Positions 45,027-54,769 are shown, counted from the stretch's first letter. The stretch: DNA of 64,000 bases from Nostoc sp. LPT (GCF_017115165.1 NZ_JABXKF010000032.1:173843-237842); one strand, 5' to 3'. Numbers and translations: made by a program. Notes: generated by a model not told the origin, from the sequence alone.

Positions 45027-46100
45027 TTATGAGCTTGGTTGCTGATCGGGAAACATACACTTATCAGAATCACAGCCACTAGGGCCAGCCTCTGTCATTT
45101 CGCCTAAATCGTAGCGGCTTAGTACTGCACAGAAATCATCTGTTTTGCGCCGCGCTTTCACCTCTTGAGTTAAGCGATCGTAAGTTGATTTATTGATTGG
45201 TTCAAATGGCAAACGTGGGAATGATTGCAAATCGTCAAAACGTGCTAAAAGAGCCGCTGAAATATATCCTTCATCATTCTGGATGGTTTCGTAAATGCGC
45301 TGTCCCAAAGTCTCGATTTCATCAGAGCGAAGTTCCAAAGTAGCTGATGTGTTGTGAGTAACGTACCAACGTTGAACCTGGAGGACAAAATCAAATTGGG
45401 CTAAGACTGAAAACTTAGAAACATCAATTTTATCAGCTCCTGGTAAATCAGCCCAAGTCACAGAAACAGGAATTTCCACTAGCCATTCACTCACTCGTGA
45501 ATCAAAGGGATCGTTAAGCAAATTGCCGTGTTCATCTTTGTCTGATTGAGAGGGAATGACGTTGTAACCATAGTCAATACAAGCTAAGGCTACTGGGTCA
45601 TTTTTGCCGAAGGTAATCCGACGAATGAATCTTTGGGCTTTGGGAGGATGCCACCCTGAACTAGCATTAGTTAATAAAGCTTTAGTACCACTGGGTTGGA
45701 CTGTGGTGCAACGATTTGGGCGCTTGAGATTGTGGCGATCGCAGTAATCCCAAACCACCCGATGTACAATATCTCTCCAATAACTGAGGTATTTCTCTTC
45801 CTCACGCTTGAAAGCTAATCCTTGTGCAGTTGCAGGTCTTCCTGCTTCCCACCAGCGCAGCCAATCAACACCAAAAGCATGGACAAAAAAATCAAATAAA
45901 CCCGTAAAAGAAACTCCCACAATCGGGTCTAATTCACGGCTATATTGATAGCGTGGTTCCAAGAATTTGTGATTTAAAAGTGCTGCTACAGATAGCGCCC
46001 CAGCAGTGAAAGCCTCCTCTTGTTCTTTGTAGTTATGTGGGTCAATTTGATTAAGGTGAACCTCAGACAAATTGCAGTGGAAGTTACTACCGATGATTTC
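45027..46100 (-). CDS. nrdJ: Class II ribonucleotide reductase NrdJ, exon 2
   Basis: This is the C-terminal 357 residues of adenosylcobalamin-dependent ribonucleoside-triphosphate reductase. The coding sequence resumes at 46100 with GAAATCATCGGTAGTAAC (EIIGSN), continuing the active-site loop EIIGSNFHCNLSEVHLN, whose Cys pairs with exon 1's catalytic region. Further landmarks are PNRCTTVQPSGTKALLTNAS (phosphate-binding loop) and the redox-active C-terminal pair CDSDKC. Frame and sequence join perfectly to exon 1 once the intervening 332 bases are removed, giving a 766-residue protein, close to the 739 of Lactobacillus RTPR. The reaction supplies dNTPs for DNA synthesis without oxygen-dependent radical generation. 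Confidence 0.92.
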   Translation of the reverse strand, partial: EIIGSNFHCNLSEVHLNQIDPHNYKEQEEAFTAGALSVAALLNHKFLEPRYQYSRELDPIVGVSFTGLFDFFVHAFGVDWLRWWEAGRPATAQGLAFKREEEKYLSYWRDIVHRVVWDYCDRHNLKRPNRCTTVQPSGTKALLTNASSGWHPPKAQRFIRRITFGKNDPVALACIDYGYNVIPSQSDKDEHGNLLNDPFDSRVSEWLVEIPVSVTWADLPGADKIDVSKFSVLAQFDFVLQVQRWYVTHNTSATLELRSDEIETLGQRIYETIQNDEGYISAALLARFDDLQSFPRLPFEPINKSTYDRLTQEVKARRKTDDFCAVLSRYDLGEMTEAGPSGCDSDKCMFPDQQPSS

Positions 46101-46432
46101 CTTTCTTTGTTACCCTAGAGGCTTTTTATCCCCTAGTTCTACTGCTTGATTATTTGCAGTAGCTCCGCGTACATTTTGCAGATGTGATATCCCCTTTGGG
46201 TAAGTCAAAGTTCAAATTGGCTTTTGACTTTTGACTTTTGACTTTTGACTTGTTACATCTGCCCCCGCACTCTTGGAGAGATTATATTCTAGACACCAAT
46301 TTTCGATGTCATCTAGTTTCACTCTCTACGCTGTACGGTGTCAAAGGCTTTTTAGTTCCTTTGATTACCACGGGATTAGCATCTCAGCTTTCCCCGTTTT
46401 TGCGAGGTTTTTAACGTGAGGCAAAATCAATT
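46101..46432 (-). ncRNA. Group I self-splicing intron in nrdJ
   Basis: Read leftward, the 332-nt insert follows an exon ending in U (CGTGTGGT) and ends in G (AACAAAGAAAG) before GAAATC, the group I rule. It begins AATTGA and has paired P/Q core elements ACGGGGAAAGCTGAG and CTAATCCCGTGGTAATC, which closely resemble the phage T4 td intron (ACGGGGAACC ... AATCCCGTGCTAA); an S-like GAATATAATCTC follows. There is no endonuclease ORF, and stop codons rule out an intein. A peripheral loop carries the heptamer TTTTGAC four times (plus strand, about 46223-46252). The subgroup looks like IA, but this was judged by eye. Confidence 0.85.
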
Positions 46433-47659
46433 ACCACACGGATTTAAACCGTAACGAGCTAAACGATGTTCTAGCTCATTAGCATCAAGATTTGGATAAC
46501 GTTCTTTTAACCATTGTTTTGCTGTTCCTTGTTCATAAGCTTGCAAAAAGTTAACTTTCACAGCCTCTGTTGGCAGCAAATCAATGTTTGATCGCGCTAC
46601 GGCTTCACCAGCCCACTGAATCGCTCCCTCGCCACTATAATATTGTTTGCCGACAGCACCAATACATTCTTCTAAAGTTGGCTTGCGGTGAAAAACTCTG
46701 GTATGATTTGCCATTCTTAGAGCATCACGCTCTGGATCAATTCGCCAGTTGCCGTTTTCATCTTGCTGCCATAAGTTATCTTTGGCATCGGCGAACAAAC
46801 TATCTTTGCTAGAACCTTGCCTCATGCCAGCTGATCGCCTAATATTACCGGCAACAATTGTGACAGCAGCTTGATCTATTAATAGACAGCATTCAACTGA
46901 ATTTAATTGTCGTCCTACAGCTTTATTCAAAATAGATGCACAACGCTGATAAAGTCCGGGCAATTTTACAGGATTAGCAACTCCTCCAAAGCCGTTGAGA
47001 GTTTCTCCTGATGTGCGGACATCGCTGATATCAACTAATACTTCAACTTCTGCTGAAAATTGTTCATCAGTAGAGAGTTCTAATAGGGCTTGATATGATT
47101 CAACCCAACCTTCACGGCTATCTCCAACGTGAATAATGACGTTATTGCCTTCTATATGAGTTTCAGTATATTCACGCCGCTGCTGGACAGGAGTGCTGCC
47201 AATTTCGCCTTGGACAGTGACATTCAGTTGATTGCGAATGAGGGGCAACTGGTTAATAAATTGTGGTTCTAGGACGGCTCCAGTACCACAGCCCATCATT
47301 GCCAGATCCATCATTAACCCGAAGGCACTCCAGTCTTCGAGATTGGTAGAGGTGCAATTATATGCCCCGGAAAAGTTCTTTGGCTTGGTTATCCAGTCTG
47401 TACCACCAACCCAGAGCCAGCGCCCACTAGGCATAGCTTTCAAGTTGCGCTGCATCTTATCCAGTGTGAGAGCTTCTTCTGGAGTTAGCTTTCCCAACTC
47501 GACTAAGCCGAGTATAGTGCGATTGCATACCTCATCCCATGTTTCCCTTAGTCCCGCCTTTGTCCGGCGGCTATAAGTTCTAAAAAATACGGGATTAGCA
47601 GCCGGTGCAGTTTCTGGAAACCTTGCACTTTGGCGTGTTCTTTCGAGATTCTGAACCAT
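46433..47659 (-). CDS. nrdJ: Class II ribonucleotide reductase NrdJ, exon 1
   Basis: This is the N-terminal 409 residues of the B12-dependent reductase. Landmarks are AMPSGRWLWVGG, SGAYNCTSTNLEDW with C102 (one of the reducible active-site pair), DLAMMGCGTGAVLEP and AGNIRRSAGMRQG; the exon ends at RYGLNPCG, where C408 is the expected thiyl-radical cysteine. Without splicing, translation would continue into the intron and stop after one more residue (Asn). ATG 47659 is used; the upstream ribosome-binding site is weak. Confidence 0.92.
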
Positions 47660-48068
47660 ATATTAAGTGTCTTACGTTCTTCTTGCGTGCGGACAGATTA
47701 TGACTATACGCCAAGTAGTTTGAGTATTAAAGATTGTCAAATTGTCCACTTTACGCTACCTCTACTCTGCACTAATTACAATAAAAAATTATGATGTATA
47801 ATGTAACCTACCCTTGAGTAGAATATAAATACTAAGTTTTAATTAGCACTATATATTTTAAGTAAATTATCTCTATCGCCCCATCTTCAGGCTGATGATC
47901 GCTACTCAGTACTGGCTCAACGCACCGCTACCGCTAATGGTACTCAGGACTCTTCATTACTTTCCCTCAACTAGCAGTGATAGTTAAATAAGTTATGGCT
48001 GTAAGTCAAATCCAAACAATTAATTCCAGTCTCTTGGGAACTATAAATTTAGTTACAGGAAATTGATT
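47660..48068. other. Divergent spacer between nrdJ and the KGK gene
   Basis: It contains promoters for both directions by position only. I recognise no RNA, repeat or B12 riboswitch motif here. Confidence 0.4.
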
Positions 48069-48410
48069 ATGAATAATGAATGGGAGCCTCTAAATCCTGA
48101 TGATGATGTTGTGCATTTTTATCAAGAAGCATTTGAAAATTTACCCCGCACTCAAATAGTTTTTCAGTTATTAAAGGAAATTAGTAAAATTTGGACAGAA
48201 CACTGTAACTCGTCAGGATCAAGAGTATTTGGAGAAGGATTTGAATGTTGTGTTTTAATACCTGGTCAACAATGGCGAACAGGTAAAATTAGAGTATGTC
48301 TAGAATTTTGCCCTGATGAACCTGAAATCGAAGATAATCGATTAGATATTAAACAGGAAAACTCTCCTCTTGACGACCTTCGGCAGCAACTAAAGGAAGG
48401 TAAAAACTAA
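48069..48410 (+). CDS. KGK-domain-like protein
   Basis: The 113-residue product has LNPDDDVVHFYQEAF at the start and the C-terminal pattern FECCVLIPGQQWRTGKIRV, then CLEFCPDEPEIEDN and SPLDDLRQQ. This resembles the cyanobacterial KGK family (PF08872), small proteins of unknown function. ATG 48069 with AGGA upstream is preferred over the TTG two codons before. It lies 68 bases before tilS and could share its transcript. Confidence 0.65.
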   Translation: MNNEWEPLNPDDDVVHFYQEAFENLPRTQIVFQLLKEISKIWTEHCNSSGSRVFGEGFECCVLIPGQQWRTGKIRVCLEFCPDEPEIEDNRLDIKQENSPLDDLRQQLKEGKN

Positions 48411-48478
48411 TACCCAATTTTATATACACAGATATAATATAAAATTATATGTGTCTGTGTGCGCTGAAAAAAAACAAA

Positions 48479-49474
48479 ATGGTATGGACTCCCCTACATG
48501 CAAAAATACATCGCACAATTCGATCGCGCCACTTATTTGAGCGCAACCAACGGCTATTAGTCGCTGTCTCCGGCGGACAAGATTCTTTATGTTTAATAAA
48601 ATTACTTTTAGATTTACAATCCAAATGGGGATGGGATTTAGGTATCGCTCACTGCGATCATCGCTGGCGTTCTGACTCCGAAGCTAACGCTAACCACGTC
48701 GAAAACTTAGCTAAAACTTGGGATATATCTTTTTATTTAGAAACAGCGAACAAGCCGATAAATAGTGAAGCTGCTGCACGCGATTGGCGCTATCAAGCTT
48801 TAAGTGCGATCGCTCAGGCAAATAATTATCAATATATAGCTACAGGACACACCGCCAGCGATCGCGCCGAAACTCTCCTCTATAATTTAATCCGCGGTAC
48901 TGGTGCTAATGGTTTACAAGCCCTAACTTGGCAACGCTCTCTAACTACAGGCATTATATTAGTACGTCCACTTTTAGAAATTACTCGAATACAAACAGAG
49001 CAATTTTGTCAAGAATTTAAATTACCAATTTGGGAAGATTCCACCAATCAAGATTTGCAATATCCCCGCAACCGTATTCGCCAAGAATTACTACCATATT
49101 TGCGAAATAATTTCAATCCCCAAGTAGAATCAGCCTTAGCCCAAACAGCAGAACTTCTACAAGCAGAAGTGGAATATTTAGAAAAAGCTGCCCAGGAATT
49201 GCGGGATGAGGCATGGTGCATGGGGCATGAAGAAGATTCTCTTACTTCTTTTCTTCCCTTGAGGTTAAATCGTCGGGTATTGCAGAAAGCACCATTGGCG
49301 TTGCAACGTCGGGTGATGCGTCAGGTATTGCAGCAAATACTGACTGATGCGCCCAGTTTTGAACACATCGAAAAATTAACGGCTTTAATTATAGCGCCCA
49401 ACCGATCGCAAACCGATCCATTTCCTGGTGGTGCGATCGCTCAAGTAGAAGGCGACTGGATCTGTTTGAAATAG
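48479..49474 (+). CDS. tilS: tRNA(Ile)-lysidine synthase
   Basis: This 331-residue enzyme modifies C34 of the CAU-anticodon tRNA-Ile to lysidine using ATP and lysine, essential for decoding AUA. The N-type PP-loop SGGQDS is at about residues 31-36, followed by AHCDHRWR, ATGHTASDRAETLLYNLIRG and EDSTNQDLQYPRNRIRQELLP. ATG 48479 (MVWTPLHAKIHRTI) is chosen because the 10 codons upstream look non-coding. The length fits the shorter cyanobacterial form. Confidence 0.95.
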   Translation: MVWTPLHAKIHRTIRSRHLFERNQRLLVAVSGGQDSLCLIKLLLDLQSKWGWDLGIAHCDHRWRSDSEANANHVENLAKTWDISFYLETANKPINSEAAARDWRYQALSAIAQANNYQYIATGHTASDRAETLLYNLIRGTGANGLQALTWQRSLTTGIILVRPLLEITRIQTEQFCQEFKLPIWEDSTNQDLQYPRNRIRQELLPYLRNNFNPQVESALAQTAELLQAEVEYLEKAAQELRDEAWCMGHEEDSLTSFLPLRLNRRVLQKAPLALQRRVMRQVLQQILTDAPSFEHIEKLTALIIAPNRSQTDPFPGGAIAQVEGDWICLK

Positions 49475-49504
49475 TTATTTAAAGGCTTTTTGTGATCAGG
49501 AACG

Positions 49505-49804
49505 ATGTACATTATTAGTCTCAGAATATTAAGAGAATATGCAGAAACCCATTCAGATTGTCAGGAAGTATTAAGCAATTGGTATAAAGTTGCCACTAAA
49601 GCGAAATGGTCAAATTTAGTTGAAGTACAGCAGGTTTTTCCTAAAGCTGAAGCTGTTGGTAATTTTACAGTTTTCAATATTAAAGGAAATAAATATCCCT
49701 TGATTGTTAGTATAGATTATGAAGGGCAGTTAATTTATATTAAATATATCCTCAACCATGCAGAATATGATAAGGAGAACTGGAAAAATGACCCTTACTT
49801 TTAA
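49505..49804 (+). CDS. higB: HigB-type mRNA interferase toxin
   Basis: The 99-residue protein follows the HigB_toxin (PF09907) pattern: an N-terminal helix with Tyr/His (LREYAETHSD), NWYKVATKAKWSNLVEVQQ, VFNIKGNKYPLIVSIDYEGQ and IYIKYILNHAEYDKENWK. The RelE-like fold cleaves mRNA at the ribosome. All expected regions are present, so it looks functional. The antitoxin frame starts inside its last codons (17-base overlap), the usual toxin-first hig order. TilS is 30 bases upstream. Confidence 0.88.
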   Translation: MYIISLRILREYAETHSDCQEVLSNWYKVATKAKWSNLVEVQQVFPKAEAVGNFTVFNIKGNKYPLIVSIDYEGQLIYIKYILNHAEYDKENWKNDPYF

Positions 49805-50189
49805 TCCAGATAAATATAAAGAATTATTAACAGTTTATCTTCCCAAACTTATAAAGAGTAAAGCTGAAAATGAGTAAGCTTTAGGGATAGTGAAAGATTT
49901 AATGCACCGGCAACGCACCCCAGAAGAAGACAAACTTTATCAGTTATTAATTACTTTGATTGAAAAGTTTGAACAAGAATATTATCAGCCAAGCCGGCAA
50001 AATAATCTTGCGTCCATGTTGTTATTTATTTTAGAAGAATCGGAGAGAAGTAGAGATGATTTAGTATCAGTTTTAGGGACAGAAGATTTGGTTGATAATA
50101 TTTTAAATGGACAAGAGAAGATAAATATAGAACAAGCTCGTAAGTTGGGAGAGTTTTTTAATGTAGACTCTAGTTTATTTATAGAGTAA
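49788..50189 (+). pseudogene. higA: HigA-type antitoxin split by an in-frame stop
   Basis: From ATG 49788 the frame reads MTLTFNPDKYKELLTVYLPK, then LIKSKAENE and TAA at 49875-49877. The same frame then continues as ALGIVKDLMHRQRTPEEDKL through the helix-turn-helix part (LVSVLGTEDLVDNILNGQEK) to 50189. Homologues read ENEQAL at this point, so CAA to TAA is the likely change. GTG 49890, 12 bases past the stop, could restart translation and give a 99-residue C-terminal protein that keeps the HTH. The N-terminal 35 residues would then be separate or missing. Loss of antitoxin with a live toxin would be harmful, so some product is probably made. Confidence 0.82.
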
Positions 50190-50245
50190 TAACTAAGCTC
50201 ATAGTTCGTACTTGGACGTTAGCTAGACTAAAGCCCAAGTACTTG

Positions 50246-52006
50246 TTAAGACGCTAGTAATACTGGCTGAGGCATTAAACTCTGGAGAGTATGACGCAAC
50301 TGAGCGATCGCTTGGACTTGATAATCACCAGTTTCCTGGAATTGATCCAAAGATTCTCCAATTCCTTGCAGCTTTTGCCGTAATCCATCTAGAGAATCCT
50401 GAATTGGTTGTAGTGCTTCTTGATAAAGATTCACTCGACCATAGTATTCAGCAGTTGTTCTTCGTAAGGATAGCAAATTTTCCTCGATCGCTTTCAGTTC
50501 CTGGCGCTTTTCATCCAGATCGTGAGTTTGATTGTCAATCATTCCCTGATTTAGCTCAACACCAGAACGAATCTGCTCAATTTCACGTTCCAGCTTTTGA
50601 ATTTCCTGTGAATATTGTTGTCGCTGGGTTTCAATTTGTAACAGAATCGGTTCTAAATTAATTTTGTTGTTACTTTCTTCTTCAGTAACAGCACGTCCCT
50701 GCCGCCGTAGCAGTACAGCTTGATGTTGCTTGAGAAACTTCTGGTGCTGTAGCATATTGCGGCGTTGTCCCACCAAACTGGAATTTAGCATCTGATAAAG
50801 GTCTTTTTCATCCGTTAGTTCCAGTTCTAAATTGATATGGTCATGGTCAGATGCGTGATTTAATTTAGTTTGGAGTTCTTCTATAGCTTCTTGTTTATAT
50901 TTCAGTTCTTGTTCTTGATCGTGAACAAAGCTAGCGTCGATTTCTAACTTATGCTGCAAGTCTTGCACTATCTTTTGTAGTTCTTCTAAAGGCATTTTAT
51001 TCAAAGCCTCCACATCAGCTTGCTTACCAAGAACTACATCACCAGATGTTGCAGCTAAAGAGTGCATCTGTTGATATAACTCTTCGGCGTTTCGTAACTG
51101 CTCTTTGACGAGCCGAGCATACTCTTGCTTGCTGGTAAGGTCTGCTGTATTTATTTGTAATTGGGCTGTTTGCTGAACTAGAGAATTTTGTCCTTGTTGC
51201 AATGCATTTTGGCGATCGCTAAGGGTTTGTGATAAGCGCTCAACTTCTTCTTGCTGTTGTGCGATCGCATTTTTCTGCTCCTCTAATTTTTGCCAGTGTG
51301 GGGTAAGAGTAGCTTGCTGCTTTTCGACCAATTCAAAGGCTAGATGCAGGTGTTCTCTAACTGTTCCCGTAGGAGTAACACGACTAGACAAGCGATCGAG
51401 TAACTCACTCATTACTCGACTTTGCTCCTCATCCAAAACCGTCCCTTGTTGAAAATCCGCTTGGCGTTCCTCTAGGCGACGCTGCTCACCCCGTAAATGC
51501 TCCCAAGCGCCTTCCAACTCTTGGCGGTTGCGCTCAATTTCTGCTTGTAATCGTTCAATTTCCTGGCGGGAGGTGTCAACTTCCTGTTTTTGCTCCTCTA
51601 GGTGTTGTACCTCATCCTCCAATTGTTGCAGCTGTTCTAAGCGTACCTCCATGTCCATTTCACGGCGGTTCAACTCTTGTGCCTGAAACGTTAGTGACTG
51701 TTTCCACTGATCGATCTCATCTTCCTTGAGCTTAAATTTCTCCAACTGGCGGGAAAAATTCTGCAAAATGTTGACGAGTGGACGCCCTGCTTCTTGAATC
51801 CGCTGCACTTGACGATTCGGATTCAGTTCAACCAGTACCAAAGCACCATCATTTAATTTGCTTGCCTCCTCAGCCGCAATCACTTCTTCCGACACAGTAC
51901 TCCAATTCTGGTCAGTTCGCTGACAAGCTAGCAGTTTCAGTTCGGTTTTGCCACCGCCACTAAGTAAACCACCTTTCTGTTTTTGTACTTCTGCTAAATA
52001 CAGCAC
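50246..52006 (-). CDS. hmpF: HmpF coiled-coil gliding/pilus protein
   Basis: The 586-residue protein has a short globular N-terminus (MLYLAEVQKQKGGLLSGGGK) and long coiled coils from about 85 to 560 rich in Gln, Glu and Leu. In Nostoc punctiforme HmpF is encoded divergently next to the hmp chemotaxis locus, is filament-specific, sits at cell poles and is needed for type IV pilus activity in hormogonia. The position here, divergent from the PatA-like gene hmpA, matches that arrangement, and the name rests on it. The start is GTG 52006 with AGGA about eight bases upstream. Confidence 0.8.
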   Translation of the reverse strand: MLYLAEVQKQKGGLLSGGGKTELKLLACQRTDQNWSTVSEEVIAAEEASKLNDGALVLVELNPNRQVQRIQEAGRPLVNILQNFSRQLEKFKLKEDEIDQWKQSLTFQAQELNRREMDMEVRLEQLQQLEDEVQHLEEQKQEVDTSRQEIERLQAEIERNRQELEGAWEHLRGEQRRLEERQADFQQGTVLDEEQSRVMSELLDRLSSRVTPTGTVREHLHLAFELVEKQQATLTPHWQKLEEQKNAIAQQQEEVERLSQTLSDRQNALQQGQNSLVQQTAQLQINTADLTSKQEYARLVKEQLRNAEELYQQMHSLAATSGDVVLGKQADVEALNKMPLEELQKIVQDLQHKLEIDASFVHDQEQELKYKQEAIEELQTKLNHASDHDHINLELELTDEKDLYQMLNSSLVGQRRNMLQHQKFLKQHQAVLLRRQGRAVTEEESNNKINLEPILLQIETQRQQYSQEIQKLEREIEQIRSGVELNQGMIDNQTHDLDEKRQELKAIEENLLSLRRTTAEYYGRVNLYQEALQPIQDSLDGLRQKLQGIGESLDQFQETGDYQVQAIAQLRHTLQSLMPQPVLLAS

Positions 52007-52389
52007 ACCGTTAGTCCTTTATTGATGCACTTAAAGTTCGTGTTTTGAGATATACCTTTAATAATTCTGTTAACTTGTCTTACTGAACGAGGGTTTAGGA
52101 GAACAAGACAGACAAAACTATAGACGCAAGATGTTACGTCTTGATATTTATAGAAGCGATCTGGTCGCGCCTTTATATTTTGTACTGATGACAGTGATGA
52201 TGACTTCCGTGTTAACACTAGCTTTGTCAAAGTGTATTACGAAAGATGAAGGTTTATAGTTTAATGTATTCCCAAATGAAAATCAGAACAGAGTAAAAAT
52301 CTTTTCAATACTCCATAATCAGTACTTAAAGAAGAAGTCATAATTCACGATTTAGAATTCAGCAATACTAAGGAGTACTTTTTAGCTAA
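52007..52389. promoter_or_regulatory. Divergent hmpF / hmpA intergenic region
   Basis: The 383 bases must hold both divergent promoters. I could not assign specific -10/-35 or sigma-factor motifs with confidence. No ORF is supported. Confidence 0.45.
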
Positions 52390-53568
52390 ATGCAGGGAAA
52401 TTTAAATGAAATTGATATTTGCAGTATTCTGCAATTGATTGAATTGGGACAGCGAACTGGGCAACTATGGGTGGAAGCTTATAGCTCTCACCGGAACAAT
52501 AAACTGGGTGGAGATGGAGCAAACATTTATCGCCCTAAACAACAGTCTTGGTTCGTTTTTTTCCTTAATGGTCAAATTATCTATTGCCAAGAAGGCGAGA
52601 GTAGTTTATCCAGAATTAGCGATTATTTACGTCATTATCGAGTTGAGATACGACTTACCGACAAACAAATTGTCTCACTACCACCAACCGACGCGCCAGA
52701 GTATGCCTATCTTTGGGCACTCTTGGAGCGGAATATCATCAACCCAAAGATAGCTGGTAGTATCATTTACGGTTTAGTGCATGAAACTCTCTTTGATCTG
52801 CTGAGTTTACGTCAAGGTAACTTCATTTTCCATCAGGGTGTGGCACTTGCCCCGCAATTAAACACTTTTGAGATTGCTCCATTTGTGACAAAAATTACCA
52901 AGCAACTGCAACAGTGGAAGCAACTCTATCCACACATTCAGTCTCCAGAACAATTGCCAGTGCTATCTGACAAAGTTCAACTACAATCTTCATTACCAGA
53001 AGCAACCGTGAATAAGCTACAACATTGGGCTGATGGTAAAACATCCTTGCGACAACTAGCTCGCTATCTCAACCGAGACATTTTGACCGTCGCTAAGGCA
53101 ATATACCCTTATGTGCAACAAAGTTGGCTACATTTAGTATATTCAGATACTAACTACCCAGATATACACACACAGAGCTGGGAATTGAAGAAAAAACTGA
53201 TGAAGCGGATAGTATGTATTGATGATGCGATCGCCATCGGTGAGACTATAAATTCCATCTTACAACCAGAAGGTTATGAAGCGATCGCTCTTACCAATCC
53301 CTTAGAGGCACTGAGTCTGGTTTTTAAACTCAAACCGGATTTAATTTTATGCGATATTGCCATGTCGGAATTGGAAGGATACGAGGTTTGCGCCATGCTG
53401 CGACATTCAACAGCATTTCGGCTCACGCCGATTATCATGCTTACTGGGAAAGATGGGTTTATAGATAGAGTCAAAGCTAGGATGGTCGGAGCAACAGATT
53501 ATTTGACAAAACCCTTTACAGACACTGAGTTACTCATGCTCGTAGAGAAATATATCAACAACCAGTGA
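52390..53568 (+). CDS. hmpA: PatA-like response regulator HmpA
   Basis: The 392-residue protein has an N-terminal PATAN/DUF4388 domain (about 1-170; MQGNLNEIDICSILQLIELG, GQIIYCQEGE), a helical middle (RQLARYLNRDILTVAKAIYP) and a C-terminal receiver domain (about 275-392) with RIVCIDDA, phosphoacceptor Asp near residue 321 in LILCDIAMS, and TKPFTD. It is homologous in layout to PatA and to PilG of Synechocystis phototaxis. It is the first gene of the hmp operon; the next gene begins 277 bases later after an STRR tract. Confidence 0.85.
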   Translation: MQGNLNEIDICSILQLIELGQRTGQLWVEAYSSHRNNKLGGDGANIYRPKQQSWFVFFLNGQIIYCQEGESSLSRISDYLRHYRVEIRLTDKQIVSLPPTDAPEYAYLWALLERNIINPKIAGSIIYGLVHETLFDLLSLRQGNFIFHQGVALAPQLNTFEIAPFVTKITKQLQQWKQLYPHIQSPEQLPVLSDKVQLQSSLPEATVNKLQHWADGKTSLRQLARYLNRDILTVAKAIYPYVQQSWLHLVYSDTNYPDIHTQSWELKKKLMKRIVCIDDAIAIGETINSILQPEGYEAIALTNPLEALSLVFKLKPDLILCDIAMSELEGYEVCAMLRHSTAFRLTPIIMLTGKDGFIDRVKARMVGATDYLTKPFTDTELLMLVEKYINNQ

Positions 53569-53845
53569 AAATTGGGCATTGGGCATTGGGCATTAATTAT
53601 TTCTCCCTCATCTCCCTCATCTCCCCTATCTCCCTAGTCTATGGGGCATATAAACAGATCAAAGATTTGTTGATCTACTAAAAGATGAGTTAAAAGATGT
53701 TATCACAGAGTCAGTTAACTGAGTGAAACGTTAATCTCCGGTAAAATAGTGAGCACATAAAATTAATTTATACAGTTAATACTTGCGGAGGAATCAGGGA
53801 ATGTTCCAATTAGGAACGTCTAAATCAGGAGGCAAATAGACACTT
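53569..53845. repeat. STRR heptamer and CTCCC tract between hmpA and hmpB
   Basis: GGGCATT occurs three times directly after the hmpA stop, followed by CTCATCTCCCT-type units (to about 53640). The remainder precedes hmpB and includes an AGGAGG at 53828-53833, thirteen bases before its ATG. Confidence 0.65.
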
Positions 53846-54211
53846 ATGAGCACAGTTCTGATTGTGGAAGACAGTATAGCGCAAAGGGAGATGATTACAG
53901 ACCTCCTGAAAGCTACTGGCCTAACAGTTACTCATGCTAGTGATGGATTAGAAGCATTAGAGGCAATTCAAATAGCACCTCCAGATTTAGTGGTATTAGA
54001 TATTGTCATGCCCCGAATGAACGGCTACGAAGTTTGTCGGCGGTTAAAATCCGATCCAAAAACCCAAAATGTCCCAGTGGTTATGTGTTCTTCTAAAGGT
54101 GAAGAATTTGATCGCTACTGGGGCATGAAGCAGGGTGCAGACGCTTACATAGCCAAACCGTTTCAACCAACCGAGTTGGTAGGAACAGTCAAACAACTGC
54201 TGCGAGGATAA
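53846..54211 (+). CDS. hmpB: CheY-like response regulator HmpB
   Basis: The 121-residue single receiver domain has acidic residues E8-D9, phosphoacceptor D52 (LVVLDIVMP), the Ser of MCSSKGEE and the Lys of IAKPFQP. Equivalent to PilH. It is expected to be phosphorylated by HmpE and to modulate pilus motors. HmpC starts 13 bases after its stop. Confidence 0.9.
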   Translation: MSTVLIVEDSIAQREMITDLLKATGLTVTHASDGLEALEAIQIAPPDLVVLDIVMPRMNGYEVCRRLKSDPKTQNVPVVMCSSKGEEFDRYWGMKQGADAYIAKPFQPTELVGTVKQLLRG

Positions 54212-54224
54212 GGATAAAAACAAC

Positions 54225-54755
54225 ATGGTCAGCAAACCGGACTTTTTAAGTGGCAGCGGTCAAGACCACTTTCGACCAGAATTACAAGTAGAAAGTCCTG
54301 AAGGTGAGTTACATTTGAGGTTTTACATTCCCTCGCATCAGGAGTTTGCGCTACAAGCAACTGGCATCCGAGAGGTAATAGAACTAAGTCCTGATAGAAT
54401 CACCCCGATTCCTAATGCTTCTCCTTTACTTTTGGGTACTCTAAATTTACGAGGTCGAGTTATTTGGGTGGCCGATTTGGGTCAATTTCTGGGGGAAGCA
54501 AGTGTGTTAAACACGGATAGGGCTGAAATTTCGGTGATTGCTATTGAAGAGCAAGACACAATAGTCGGTTTAGCAGTAGAGGAAATCGGTGGCATGGACT
54601 GGTTGGATGTCCAGAATCTTATGCCACCAACTAGTGTTCCAGATACTATGGCTCCCTTTTTATGTGGAGAGTGGCCATTAGGTGCTAAAAATAACCAGTG
54701 TCTACGACTGCTCGATCAAATGGCAATTGTACGGAGTGCTAGGTGGGCAGGATGA
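54225..54755 (+). CDS. hmpC: CheW-like coupling protein HmpC
   Basis: The 176-residue CheW domain ([58 protein letters not shown]) would connect the receptor HmpD to the kinase HmpE. It corresponds to PilI. Its stop lies 14 bases before the ATG of hmpD. Confidence 0.9.
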   Translation: MVSKPDFLSGSGQDHFRPELQVESPEGELHLRFYIPSHQEFALQATGIREVIELSPDRITPIPNASPLLLGTLNLRGRVIWVADLGQFLGEASVLNTDRAEISVIAIEEQDTIVGLAVEEIGGMDWLDVQNLMPPTSVPDTMAPFLCGEWPLGAKNNQCLRLLDQMAIVRSARWAG

Positions 54756-54769
54756 AATTGGAGGAGGAA

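Noticed and set aside
46071..46432. Intein or gene fission in nrdJ
   Set aside because: The insert contains stop codons in the reading frame, is only 332 nt, lacks Hint-domain motifs, and has group I core pairings and splice-site bases.
51994..52230. 78-residue leftward ORF upstream of hmpF
   Set aside because: It overlaps the hmpF start in another frame and lies in the divergent promoter region with no coding features.
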